Shown: piece after piece, positions 8,226 through 17,084 of the stretch
How positions within the stretch are numbered: position 1 is the first letter of the stretch
How the letters are laid out: every line of letters starts with the position of its first letter
Assembly (NCBI GenBank): GCA_937927725.1
Contig: CALBSE010000062.1
Coordinates: 1 to 64,000, forward strand
DNA: 64,000 nucleotides
Source of the DNA: an uncultured Actinomycetes bacterium
GTDB lineage: Bacteria; Actinomycetota; Acidimicrobiia; Acidimicrobiales; Acidimicrobilacustridaceae
Direction: 5' to 3'
Notes under the pieces: model-generated
Databases searched by the model: none
Told to the model about the DNA's origin: nothing
The model's input: the letters and a program-made list of their open reading frames with translations, nothing else
Program-made: the position numbers and the translations under genes

Positions 8226-9397
8226 CCGCAGTGAGCGATCCTCAATCAGTTGCCGCTCTCGCCGCCGAAGCTGTCGATAATCGCGTCAATCTCGATTTCG
8301 AAACCGAGGGCATGACCCTCAACATGGGACCGCAGCATCCCGCCACGCATGGCACACTGCGCATCATCGCTCGTCTCGATGGCGAACAGGTCATCTCTGC
8401 CGAACCGATGTGCGGTTACATGCATCGTGGTTACGAAAAACTCACCGAGGTTCGCACCTACCCACAAATCAATGCGCTCATCAACCGCATCGACTGGCTC
8501 GGAAGTTTCGCGAACGAGGTGCCATTCATCCTCGCCGCTGAAAAGCTGATGGGTGTTGAAGCACCGCCCCGTGCGCAATGGATCCGAACCATCCTCTTCG
8601 AAATGTCGCGCATCGCGAATATCTCGCTCTTCCTTGGCGACTTTGGTTTGCAGCTTGGTGGCATGACCGCTGGCTTCTACGCATTCCGCGATCGCGAATG
8701 GGTTCTCAACCAGATCGAGTCAGCAACCGGTGGTCGTTTCCACCCGAACTTCGATCGCATTGGTGGCCTCAAGGACGACCTGCCCAAGGGTTGGATCGAG
8801 TCCTCGCATACCGCAATGGACAAGCTCCTTGCGTTCTGTGATGAGTTGGAAGACCTCCTCGTGGGCAACGAAATCTTCCAGGCCCGAACCCGTGGCATCG
8901 GTGTTATCCCCGCTGAAATCGCCCTTTCCTACGGGCTTTCTGGCGCCAACCTTCGAGCCTCTGGGGTCGACTGGGATCTTCGCCGCGACAACTGCCCTCC
9001 CGGACTTGTCTACGACAAGGCCGACTGGAAGGTCTGGACCCATCCCGACGGCGATTGTTTCGCTCGTACCTGGGTCCGACTTCAGGAAACTCGCGAAGCA
9101 GCAAAAATCGTGAAGCAACTTCTCGACACCATCCCGAGTGGCCCGGTTATGGCCAAGGTCCCGCGCATCATCAAGGTGCCCGAGGGCGAGGCCTACGTTG
9201 CCACCGAGAATCCTCTTGGCGAAATGGGTTACTACGTTGTGTCGAAGGGCGATCTTGTTCCGTTCCGGGTCAAGATCCGTTCGGCCTCGTTCAACAACAT
9301 TTCCATCGTGCCGTGGGTGGCTCGGGGCGCATACGTTCCCGACCTCATTTCGATTCTCGGCAGCCTTTACTTCATCTTGGGTGACATCGACCGATGA
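8222..9397 (+). CDS. nuoD: NADH-quinone oxidoreductase subunit D (second set)
   Basis: 391 residues. NuoD (49 kDa subunit) forms the quinone-binding chamber with NuoB. MGPQHPATHGTLR carries the conserved quinone-site histidine. The head-group tyrosine of the family (Tyr87 of Thermus Nqo4, Tyr108 of the bovine subunit, in 'R(L/M)DY') is Trp92 here, in NRIDWLGSF. Arg69 in YMHRGYEKL lines up with the arginine of human NDUFS2 that NDUFAF7 methylates, and a NDUFAF7-type gene follows this operon at 17085. The C-terminus LGDIDR is typical. The gene overlaps nuoC and nuoH. Confidence 0.97.
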   Translation: MTAVSDPQSVAALAAEAVDNRVNLDFETEGMTLNMGPQHPATHGTLRIIARLDGEQVISAEPMCGYMHRGYEKLTEVRTYPQINALINRIDWLGSFANEVPFILAAEKLMGVEAPPRAQWIRTILFEMSRIANISLFLGDFGLQLGGMTAGFYAFRDREWVLNQIESATGGRFHPNFDRIGGLKDDLPKGWIESSHTAMDKLLAFCDELEDLLVGNEIFQARTRGIGVIPAEIALSYGLSGANLRASGVDWDLRRDNCPPGLVYDKADWKVWTHPDGDCFARTWVRLQETREAAKIVKQLLDTIPSGPVMAKVPRIIKVPEGEAYVATENPLGEMGYYVVSKGDLVPFRVKIRSASFNNISIVPWVARGAYVPDLISILGSLYFILGDIDR

Positions 9398-10431
9398 CCC
9401 TTCTTCTCGCTTCGTTCGCGCCGCCGTATTGGCTTTCGACCCTGATCAAGGTTCTTGTCGTCAGCGCGGTCGTTCCCACCACTGCACTGATTCTGGGCAT
9501 GGTTTTCTTGTTCAAGATCATGTCGTGGATGCAAAGCCGTCTTGGTCCGCAAGAAGCGGGCCCACGCGGAACATTGCAGCTACTCGCTGACGGCGTGAAG
9601 TTCCTTCAGAAGGAAGACATTGCGCCGAATGGTGCCGATCGTTGGGTCTTCAAGGTCGCACCACTCGTGGTGCTCATGTCCACACTTCTTCTCTACGTGG
9701 CGCTTCCAGCGTCGATGCACCTTGTTGTCGCCAACCTCGACGTTGGCGTGTTCTTCGTGCTTGCGATTTCATCGCTTTCGGTGATCGGCGTGCTTATGGC
9801 CGGTTGGGCCTCGGCCAGCAAGTACTCGCTCATGGGAGCGCTTCGTGCTGCGGGTCAGCTCATCGCCTACGAACTTCCGATGGTGCTCGCTGTCATCGGC
9901 GTCGTCATCCAGGCCGGAACAATGAGCTTGAACGGCATTGTCTTGGCCCAAAATAACGGTGCAATTTTCGGTTGGGGCGGTATCGGGTTCCCTTACATCC
10001 TCACGCAGTTCCTCGGCTTCTTCATCTTCATCGCCGCAGTGCAGGCCGAACTCACACAGCCTCCGTTCGATATGCCGGTTGCCGAATCCGAAATCGTTTC
10101 TGGTTACCAGGTGGAATACACCGGCTTCCGATTCCTTATTTTCTTCTTGGCGGAATTTGCAACGGCGTTCGCCTTTGCTGCAATCGCAGCAGTGATGTTC
10201 CTTGGCGGATGGGCTGTTCCGTGGCTTCCCACATCAAGCGACTGGTACTACGTACTTGGCCCGATCGTGTTGTTTGCGAAGGTGATGATCGTTGCGTTCA
10301 TCATCTTCTGGGTGCGATTCACGTACCCACGTTTCCGTGAAGATCAACTCCAGAGCCTCGCCTGGAAGGTCCTCATCCCATTGGCTCTCGTGAACATTGT
10401 CGTCACGGCTGTGCTGAAGGTGGTGCTCTGA
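9394..10431 (+). CDS. nuoH: NADH-quinone oxidoreductase subunit H (second set)
   Basis: 345 residues with about eight membrane helices. NuoH anchors the peripheral arm and forms the quinone entry channel. Family motifs: QSRLGPQEAGPRGTLQLLAD (usually 'RIGPNRVGP.G.LQ..AD'), ASASKYSLMGALRAAGQLIA, and FDMPVAESEIVSGYQVEYTG with the conserved acidic loop. The GP.R variation suggests a specialised second-type complex I. ATG overlaps the nuoD stop (ATGA), and the TGA overlaps the nuoI ATG. Confidence 0.97.
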   Translation: MTLLLASFAPPYWLSTLIKVLVVSAVVPTTALILGMVFLFKIMSWMQSRLGPQEAGPRGTLQLLADGVKFLQKEDIAPNGADRWVFKVAPLVVLMSTLLLYVALPASMHLVVANLDVGVFFVLAISSLSVIGVLMAGWASASKYSLMGALRAAGQLIAYELPMVLAVIGVVIQAGTMSLNGIVLAQNNGAIFGWGGIGFPYILTQFLGFFIFIAAVQAELTQPPFDMPVAESEIVSGYQVEYTGFRFLIFFLAEFATAFAFAAIAAVMFLGGWAVPWLPTSSDWYYVLGPIVLFAKVMIVAFIIFWVRFTYPRFREDQLQSLAWKVLIPLALVNIVVTAVLKVVL

Positions 10432-10940
10432 TGCCTCCCAAGCCCAAGGTTCCTGGTCTCATTAAGGGTCTCGGCGTCACGTTCGGCGAGATGGTCAAGA
10501 CCCTCAAAGACGGACCGCAGACCACGCGTTATCCGCACGAACGTGAAGAAGTTGCACCGCGTGCCCGTGGCGTCATTGCGCTTCATGAAGAGAACTGCAC
10601 GTCGTGCATGCTGTGCGCGCGTGAATGCCCCGATTGGTGCATCTTCATCGAGGCCCACAAGTACCTCGCACCGCCTCGCCGCGAGGGTGGCAAGCCGCGT
10701 CAGAAGAACGAACTCGATCGTTTCGACATCGACTTCTCCCTCTGCATGTACTGCGGTATCTGCGTCGAGGTCTGCCCGTTCGATGCGCTCTTCTGGAGCC
10801 CCGAACACGAGTACTCCGAAATCCGAATCGCCGACCTGCTTCATGACAAGAGCCGTCTTGATCAGTGGATGCAAACGGTTCCCGATTTCGAACCGTACGA
10901 AGCGGGCTCCGATGCCAAGGTCAAGAAGGTGCCGCGCTGA
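10431..10940 (+). CDS. nuoI: NADH-quinone oxidoreductase subunit I (second set)
   Basis: 169 residues. Two complete 4Fe-4S ferredoxin motifs are present: CTSCMLCARECP and CMYCGICVEVCP, about 60 residues apart, binding clusters N6a and N6b. The ECPDWCIFIEAHK segment resembles the second-type NuoI of actinobacteria as I recall it. NuoI relays electrons to NuoB. It lacks the His-rich tail seen on the NuoI fragment of the first cluster. The start overlaps the nuoH stop and the end overlaps nuoJ. Confidence 0.97.
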   Translation: MPPKPKVPGLIKGLGVTFGEMVKTLKDGPQTTRYPHEREEVAPRARGVIALHEENCTSCMLCARECPDWCIFIEAHKYLAPPRREGGKPRQKNELDRFDIDFSLCMYCGICVEVCPFDALFWSPEHEYSEIRIADLLHDKSRLDQWMQTVPDFEPYEAGSDAKVKKVPR

Positions 10941-11449
10941 TGCTCGCCCTCCTTGTCGCTCAGAACATCGCGTTTTACATCATCGCTGCGCTGATGGTTT
11001 TCGGTGCGATTCGCGTCGTCACCACCAAGAACGTCATGCACGCCGCACTTTGGCTGGTTCTTGTTCTCTCAGGTGCGGCGGCCCAGTACATCCTGCTCGC
11101 CGCCGAATTTGTTGCAATCACGCAGGTGCTCGTGTACCTCGGGGCCATCATCGTTCTGTTCTTGTTCGGCATCATGCTCACCCGAGCAAAGACCGGTAAC
11201 GACGACGATCTTGATAACAAGAAGGCAGCCAAGTTCATCGGCGCCGGCATCGGTGTTCTGTTACTCGGGCTTATGAGCTACTCGCTCGTCGATGGGTTCA
11301 AAGACACTGAATTTGGCAACCTCATGGTGCAGCGCACCACAGAGGTAAGCGATTCCATCTTCTCGACCTACCTCCTTCCGTTCGAGGTGCTGTCGGTACT
11401 TCTGCTCGCTGCGCTCATCGGCGCCATTGTGATTGCGAGGCGTGACTGA
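10940..11449 (+). CDS. nuoJ: NADH-quinone oxidoreductase subunit J (second set)
   Basis: The start is ATG 10940, overlapping the nuoI TGA; the frame extends further upstream inside nuoI but without family similarity. The product is 169 residues with five membrane helices and the motifs TKNVMHAALWLV and VYLGAIIVLFLFGIML. It lacks the long hydrophilic tail of the first NuoJ. The TGA overlaps the nuoK ATG. Confidence 0.95.
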   Translation: MLALLVAQNIAFYIIAALMVFGAIRVVTTKNVMHAALWLVLVLSGAAAQYILLAAEFVAITQVLVYLGAIIVLFLFGIMLTRAKTGNDDDLDNKKAAKFIGAGIGVLLLGLMSYSLVDGFKDTEFGNLMVQRTTEVSDSIFSTYLLPFEVLSVLLLAALIGAIVIARRD

Positions 11450-11763
11450 TGTTTCTCAACCAGTTCCTCCTCCTAGCCGCCATTCTCTTTTGCATTGGCG
11501 TCTACGGAGTCCTCGCCCGCAAGAACGGCGTTCTTGTTCTGATGTCGATCGAACTCATTCTCAACGCGGTCAACATCAACCTCGTTGCCTTTGGCGCCTA
11601 TTGGCACGTGAACGACATGGCCAACGTTTCCGGTCAGGTCTTTGCCTTGTTCGTTATCGCTGTTGCTGCTGCCGAGGTTGGCGTCGGCCTCGCGCTCGTA
11701 TTGCTCATCTACCGGAACCGACAAAGCATCGACATTGATGATGTCGACATGCTGAAGGGCTGA
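11449..11763 (+). CDS. nuoK: NADH-quinone oxidoreductase subunit K (second set)
   Basis: 104 residues, three membrane helices, with both conserved buried glutamates (MSIELILNAVNINLVAFG and AAAEVGVGLALVLLIYR). It is the MrpC-like proton-channel subunit. It overlaps the nuoJ stop by one base and is followed 5 bases later by nuoL, the same spacing as in the first cluster. This suggests the two JKLMN blocks share ancestry in their organisation. Confidence 0.97.
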   Translation: MFLNQFLLLAAILFCIGVYGVLARKNGVLVLMSIELILNAVNINLVAFGAYWHVNDMANVSGQVFALFVIAVAAAEVGVGLALVLLIYRNRQSIDIDDVDMLKG

Positions 11764-11768
11764 TCGTC

Positions 11769-13985
11769 GTGTTCAACATGATCGACAAGGTCTGGATCAT
11801 TCCCGCCCTCATGGCGGCGTCGTTCCTCGTCATCCTTTTCTTTGGCAAGCGCTGGGGCACCCGAGCCACTGCCGGCATTGGCATCGCCGCGGTCTCGATC
11901 TGCCTTTTGCTTTCCGTCATTGTTGCCGGCAACTGGATCAGTCGCGTCAATCACCCACCAACCGGTGCAGCTCTTGCGGCCGACGTCATTGCCGCCAACG
12001 GCCTTACCCCGCAGACCGGCGAAACGATTGGCCAAGAAGCCAACGCTGCCACCAAGGACTCGGGCGAGACCGTGGCCACTGCGTCACAAGCATCTTCCAC
12101 TACCGAAGCGACCGCTTCGGAGCACGGCGGCGAACACGAATCAGTACCGCCAGTTGTGCGCACGGTCACCTGGTTCCAAATCGGTGGCATGCAATTCGAA
12201 ATGGGCACGCTCGTGGACGGCCTCGCCGCAATGATGCTCATCACCGTCTGCATCATTTCGTTGCTCGTGCACATCTACTCAACTGAGTACCTGCATGGCG
12301 ATGTGCGCTTCACGCACTATTACGCCTTCCTCTCCCTCTTCACTGCATCAATGCTGTTTTACGTGCTCAGCTCGAACACGTTGCAGATGCTGATGGGCTG
12401 GGAACTTGTCGGCGTCTGTTCGTTCGGACTCATCGGGCATTGGTGGGAAGAAAAGAAGAACACCGACGCTGCCCTCAAGGCCTTCCTCACCAACCGTGTT
12501 GGTGATATCGGACTGATCCTCGGTGTCATCATCACGTTCTTTGCTGCCGGCGGCACGAGCTTCAACGTTCTTCACATCAACGAGTACGCGCTTTCGCACA
12601 GCGCCAACACCACGCTGCTTCTTGTTGGCGCGTTGTGCTTGTTCGGCGGCGTGACCTCGAAGTCGGGCCAGTTCCCGCTGCACACCTGGCTTCCCGACGC
12701 CATGGCCGGTCCGACTCCAGTGTCCGCACTCATCCACGCCGCGACCATGGTTGTCGCTGGTGTCTATTTGATTGCTCGCCTTTACGGCGTGTTCTTCTCT
12801 GGTCTTGCAATCGGAAGCAGCACCTTCCATTACGTCGCCTTTATCGGTGGCTTCACCACCATCATCGGCGGTCTGCTCGCATTCGTTCAGACCGACCTCA
12901 AAAAGGTGTTGGCGTACTCAACGATTTCGCAGCTCGGTTACATGGTCATGGCTCTCGGTGTCGGTGCCTGGACTGCTGGTGTGTTTCACCTCTTCACGCA
13001 CGCGTTCTTTAAGGCATGTTTGTTCCTTGGCGCCGGTTCGGTGAGCCACGCATGTCACCACACCTTCGATATGCGGGAGATGGGCGGTCTTCGCAAGAAG
13101 ATGCCAATTACGCACGCAACCTTCCTTATTGCGACGCTTGCTCTTGCAGGCATCTTCCCGCTGGCGGGTTTCTGGTCAAAGGACGAAATCCTTGCCGGTG
13201 CCGCAAACGGTCAAGAGCATGCCTACACAATCATGTTGATCTTCGGCCTCATCACGGCATTCCTCACCGCCGCCTACATGGGTCGCGCCTACTGGCTCAC
13301 GTTCTGGGGCGAGTACCGCGGTCACGCGAAGCCCCACGAATCGCCGAAGGTCATCACCGTTCCGCTCATCATCCTTGCTGGATGTGCCGTGGCGTTCGGC
13401 TTCACGAACTTCCCCGGCAACTTCTTCGGCATCAAACTTCCGGGCGGTGTCACGACGCGGTTCGAGCACTTCGTCGAACCCACCTTTGCCTTCCCGCCGT
13501 TGCAGCATGCCGAGTTCACTCCGTGGCTTGCGGTTGTCTCGACGATTCTCGCTGCGACTGGTCTGTTCTTTGCCTACCAGTACTACGAGAAGAACCGTGG
13601 CCCACATGGTCTGACCTCACGCAACAAGGTCGCTCATGCCGGTTACACGTTCCTCGAAAACAAGTACTACCTCGACGATCTCTACACAGGCGTTATCGCC
13701 GGCAGCACCAAGGGCCCGATTGCCCGTGCCGCCAATTGGTTCAACCAGAACATCCTTGATGGTGTTATCAACGGCATCGGTTTCGGCGCTCGCAAGATCG
13801 CCGGCGTCGTTTATGTCTTTGGTGATCAGCTCATCATCGATGGAGCAGTCAACGGATCAGGTCGCGGTTCTGAAGGAGCAGGTCAACTGCTTCGCAAAAT
13901 CCAGACCGGCAAGGTCCAGCAGTACGCCTCGATCCTCTTTGCCGGCGCGGTCGTCCTCGCCGGTGTACTCGTGTTCGTCGTCTAG
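11769..13985 (+). CDS. nuoL: NADH-quinone oxidoreductase subunit L (second set)
   Basis: 738 residues, long for NuoL. The start is GTG 11769 or possibly ATG 11778. Antiporter motifs: MGWELVGVCSFGLIGHWWEE, KSGQFPLHTWLPDAMAGPTP and HAFFKACLFLGAGSVSH. A 65-70 residue hydrophilic insertion rich in Ala, Thr, Ser and Glu lies between the first two membrane helices (about residues 62-130); the first NuoL lacks it. The C-terminal lateral helix region is retained. It pumps protons at the far end of the membrane arm. Confidence 0.96.
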   Translation: MFNMIDKVWIIPALMAASFLVILFFGKRWGTRATAGIGIAAVSICLLLSVIVAGNWISRVNHPPTGAALAADVIAANGLTPQTGETIGQEANAATKDSGETVATASQASSTTEATASEHGGEHESVPPVVRTVTWFQIGGMQFEMGTLVDGLAAMMLITVCIISLLVHIYSTEYLHGDVRFTHYYAFLSLFTASMLFYVLSSNTLQMLMGWELVGVCSFGLIGHWWEEKKNTDAALKAFLTNRVGDIGLILGVIITFFAAGGTSFNVLHINEYALSHSANTTLLLVGALCLFGGVTSKSGQFPLHTWLPDAMAGPTPVSALIHAATMVVAGVYLIARLYGVFFSGLAIGSSTFHYVAFIGGFTTIIGGLLAFVQTDLKKVLAYSTISQLGYMVMALGVGAWTAGVFHLFTHAFFKACLFLGAGSVSHACHHTFDMREMGGLRKKMPITHATFLIATLALAGIFPLAGFWSKDEILAGAANGQEHAYTIMLIFGLITAFLTAAYMGRAYWLTFWGEYRGHAKPHESPKVITVPLIILAGCAVAFGFTNFPGNFFGIKLPGGVTTRFEHFVEPTFAFPPLQHAEFTPWLAVVSTILAATGLFFAYQYYEKNRGPHGLTSRNKVAHAGYTFLENKYYLDDLYTGVIAGSTKGPIARAANWFNQNILDGVINGIGFGARKIAGVVYVFGDQLIIDGAVNGSGRGSEGAGQLLRKIQTGKVQQYASILFAGAVVLAGVLVFVV

Positions 13986-14002
13986 GAGCCCAGGACAATT
14001 CG

Positions 14003-15562
14003 ATGAAAGATTTCCTGAACAGTTGGGGTATCAGCCTGATGGTGTTCCTCCCACTTGTGGGAGCACTCGCCATGTTGGTCGTGCCCAAAGCCAAAGAGCA
14101 GTACCACAAGGTCGTCGCTCTTGCGGCGAGTCTCGTGGTGGGGTTCATCGGCATTTTGCTCATGACCAACTTCGACTACGACGCGAACGGTCACTTGCAG
14201 TTCGTTGTCGATAAGGCGTGGATCCCGATCATCAACAGCCGCTTCATTGTTGGCATTGATGGCATCTCACTGCCGATGATCGCCCTCACGTTGCTGATCG
14301 TGCCGCTTTGCATCATCTACTCCTGGAAACATTTCCCGGAGCCGAAGAACCCTAAAGCGTTCCTCATCCTCATCCTCATCCTCGAAACCGGCATGCTCGG
14401 ATCATTCGTCGCCCAGGACCTCATCCTGTTCTTCGTCTTCTTCGAGGTTGTGCTTCTGCCGATGTATTTCATGATCGGCGTTTGGGGTGGCGAGAAGCGT
14501 CAATACGCATCGCTCAAGTTCTTCCTCTACACGTTGTTCGGTTCGGCGCTCATGATCGTCGCCTTCCTGTCGCTGTATTTCCTCTCCGACAAGATTCCGG
14601 TCAACGGGCAAATGATGCACTCGTTCGACATGCGAATCCTTCCGGAACTCGCGACGGGTATTTCCACCGGCGCTGCGTTGTTCATTTTCGGCGGCATGTT
14701 CATGGGCTTTGGCATCAAGGTTCCGATGTTCCCGTTCCACACATGGTTGCCTGATGCACATACGCAGGCCCCAACGGTTGGTTCGGTCATCCTTGCCGCA
14801 GTGCTTTTGAAGCTCGGTACTTACGGATTCATCCGTATCGCTATCCCGATCCTTCCGGGTGCAGCCGAGAAGTGGGCACCGTTCATCGGCCTGCTCGCTG
14901 TGATCGGCATCATTTACGGCGCGCTGTGCTGTTTGGCGCAGACCGACATGAAGCGCCTCATTGCCTTCTCATCGGTTTCGCATATGGGCTTCGTGATGCT
15001 CGGCATTGCCACGCTCACCACCTTTGGTTTCCAAGCCGCAATCTTCGGCATGGTCGCCCACGGTCTCATCACGGGCATGCTCTTCTTTGTCGCTGGATCG
15101 ACCAAGGACCGCTACCACACCCTCGACATCTCACGACTGGGCGGCATGCTCAAGTCGATGCCGCATATGGGCTGGATCCTCGGCTTCTCCGTCATGGCGT
15201 CGCTTGGTCTTCCGGGCCTTGCCGGATTCTGGGGCGAGTTCCCCGCAATCTTGTCGGCCTACAACCCAGGTCTCGGTCTGAACGTGGCGTTCTTCCGTGT
15301 GCTCATGGTCATCGCCGCCGTTGGCACGGTCTTGGCCGCCGCCTACCTGCTTTGGCTGTATCAGCGTGTTGGATTCGGTGTTCCGTCGAAGGAATTCGAA
15401 GACGATCCGCACTTGCACGACGTCTCGTTCACCGAATGGTTGGCGTGGACTCCGATGCTCGTCCTCATCGTTGTGCTTGGTTTCATGCCCAACATCATCT
15501 TCAAGGTCACCGATGGTGCGGTTTCTCACACCATCGCGATCGTGAACGGGCTCGGAGGCTGA
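14003..15562 (+). CDS. nuoM: NADH-quinone oxidoreductase subunit M (second set)
   Basis: 519 residues. The key motifs are FFVFFEVVLLPMYFMIGVWGG with the helix-5 glutamate, KVPMFPFHTWLPDAHTQAPT and MKRLIAFSSVSHMGFVML. It is a membrane-arm proton pump. The ATG lies 17 bases after nuoL, one of the few real gaps in this operon. The second and first NuoM are clearly different proteins, not recent duplicates. Confidence 0.97.
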   Translation: MKDFLNSWGISLMVFLPLVGALAMLVVPKAKEQYHKVVALAASLVVGFIGILLMTNFDYDANGHLQFVVDKAWIPIINSRFIVGIDGISLPMIALTLLIVPLCIIYSWKHFPEPKNPKAFLILILILETGMLGSFVAQDLILFFVFFEVVLLPMYFMIGVWGGEKRQYASLKFFLYTLFGSALMIVAFLSLYFLSDKIPVNGQMMHSFDMRILPELATGISTGAALFIFGGMFMGFGIKVPMFPFHTWLPDAHTQAPTVGSVILAAVLLKLGTYGFIRIAIPILPGAAEKWAPFIGLLAVIGIIYGALCCLAQTDMKRLIAFSSVSHMGFVMLGIATLTTFGFQAAIFGMVAHGLITGMLFFVAGSTKDRYHTLDISRLGGMLKSMPHMGWILGFSVMASLGLPGLAGFWGEFPAILSAYNPGLGLNVAFFRVLMVIAAVGTVLAAAYLLWLYQRVGFGVPSKEFEDDPHLHDVSFTEWLAWTPMLVLIVVLGFMPNIIFKVTDGAVSHTIAIVNGLGG

Positions 15563-15566
15563 TCCG

Positions 15567-17078
15567 TTGCTCGCCCAGTTGCTGACCTTCGCCTGGAGTG
15601 CTCCTAGCGTCGACTACCACGCTCTCGCGCCCGAAATCATCGTGGCCGCGACCATCGTGGTGTTGATCGCGCTCGACGCGTTCACAGGCGAGCGCTCACG
15701 TTGGGCGTCATCGTCGATTGCCGGTATTGGTTTGCTTCTTGCGCTGATCCCGATCGCCACGCTTGCCTACGACGGTGTTGATCGCATCATGTTCGGCGGC
15801 GGTTTCGTTGTCGACAATTACGCGCTCATCCTGCAAGCGTTGTTTGTCGTCGCCGGATACATCGTGATTTTGCTTTCGACGAACTACATCGCTGAAGGCG
15901 ACTACTACGAGGGCGAGTACTACACACTCTTGCTTTCTTCAGTGCTCGGCATGATGGTCATGGCATCTGCTCGTGACCTCATCAGCATCTTCATTGCTCT
16001 CGAGCTTGTTTCCATCCCGGCCTACATGTTGGCTGCTTGGCGCAAGCGAGATCAGAAGAGCAACGAAGCCGGTTTGAAGTACTACCTCATGGGTGTTTTC
16101 GCTTCGGCGATTTTGCTCTACGGCATGTCGCTCATCTTCGGCATCACCGGCTCCACCTTGCTGGTGAACATCGGTGCCGATCTCGGTTCGTACATTTCCT
16201 CGCAGCCAATCATCACGCTCGGCATTGTGTTCGTGCTGATCGGCTTTGCCTTCAAGGTGTCAGCTGTTCCATTTCATCAGTGGGCGCCCGATACCTACGA
16301 AGGTGCACCCACACCGGTCACATCCTTTCTTGCGGTTGCGTCGAAGGCAGCAGGTTTTGTTGCCATCCTCAACGTGCTCTTCATTGGCTTCTACGGCCGT
16401 CACGATGTGTGGGAACCACTCATGTGGGCACTCGCAGCGTTGTCGATGACCGTTGGCAATCTCATCGCCCTTCGCCAGACCAATGTCGTGCGCATGCTGG
16501 CCTACTCCGGTATCGCTCAGGCTGGCTACATCCTCGCTCCGCTCGCAGTTGCAGGCGCCACGCTCGGAACTGGTGGCGAAGCACTGCGTTCGATCGTTGT
16601 GTACCTACTCATCTACGCCGGCATGAACCTTGGCGCCTTCGCCGTTGTGCTCGCCGTCGCCCGCAAGACGCGCTCGGCCGAGATCAAGAGCTTTGGCGGC
16701 TTGTTCTCTTATGCCCCGGTACTCACGGTGTGTATGACGATCTTCCTGTTCTCGCTGGCTGGTATTCCGCCGGCGGCGGGTTGGTTCGCCAAGCTGTCGA
16801 TCTTCAGTTCGTTGGCTTCCGCCGGAACTGCATCGGGGTATGTGCTCGCTGTCATTGTCGGCCTCAACTCGGTCATCGCGTTCGGTTACTACGGCCGTCT
16901 CATACGCGTGATGTGGATGGACGAAGCCCCTGACGGCGATCGCACGCCGATCAAGGTGCCGGCATCGCTGTCGTTCGCGCTCATCATCACCGTGGCCGTC
17001 ACGCTTGTGTGGGGTGTCTTCCCCGGAGCGCTTACGCACTTCACCGATCAGGTCACGCTCTTCTCGCTCCTGCGTTAA
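15567..17078 (+). CDS. nuoN: NADH-quinone oxidoreductase subunit N (second set)
   Basis: 503 residues. The start is TTG 15567, supported by GGAGG at 15554-15558 with an 8-base spacing; no ATG or GTG is better placed. NuoN signatures: FIALELVSIPAYMLAAWRK, NEAGLKYYLMGVFASAILLYG, KVSAVPFHQWAPDTYEGAPTP and VVRMLAYSGIAQAGY. It completes the 11-subunit set; no nuoE, nuoF or nuoG is present in this cluster, so the electron donor cannot be NADH through the standard module unless those subunits are shared. Confidence 0.96.
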   Translation: MLAQLLTFAWSAPSVDYHALAPEIIVAATIVVLIALDAFTGERSRWASSSIAGIGLLLALIPIATLAYDGVDRIMFGGGFVVDNYALILQALFVVAGYIVILLSTNYIAEGDYYEGEYYTLLLSSVLGMMVMASARDLISIFIALELVSIPAYMLAAWRKRDQKSNEAGLKYYLMGVFASAILLYGMSLIFGITGSTLLVNIGADLGSYISSQPIITLGIVFVLIGFAFKVSAVPFHQWAPDTYEGAPTPVTSFLAVASKAAGFVAILNVLFIGFYGRHDVWEPLMWALAALSMTVGNLIALRQTNVVRMLAYSGIAQAGYILAPLAVAGATLGTGGEALRSIVVYLLIYAGMNLGAFAVVLAVARKTRSAEIKSFGGLFSYAPVLTVCMTIFLFSLAGIPPAAGWFAKLSIFSSLASAGTASGYVLAVIVGLNSVIAFGYYGRLIRVMWMDEAPDGDRTPIKVPASLSFALIITVAVTLVWGVFPGALTHFTDQVTLFSLLR

Positions 17079-17084
17079 TCGCCA

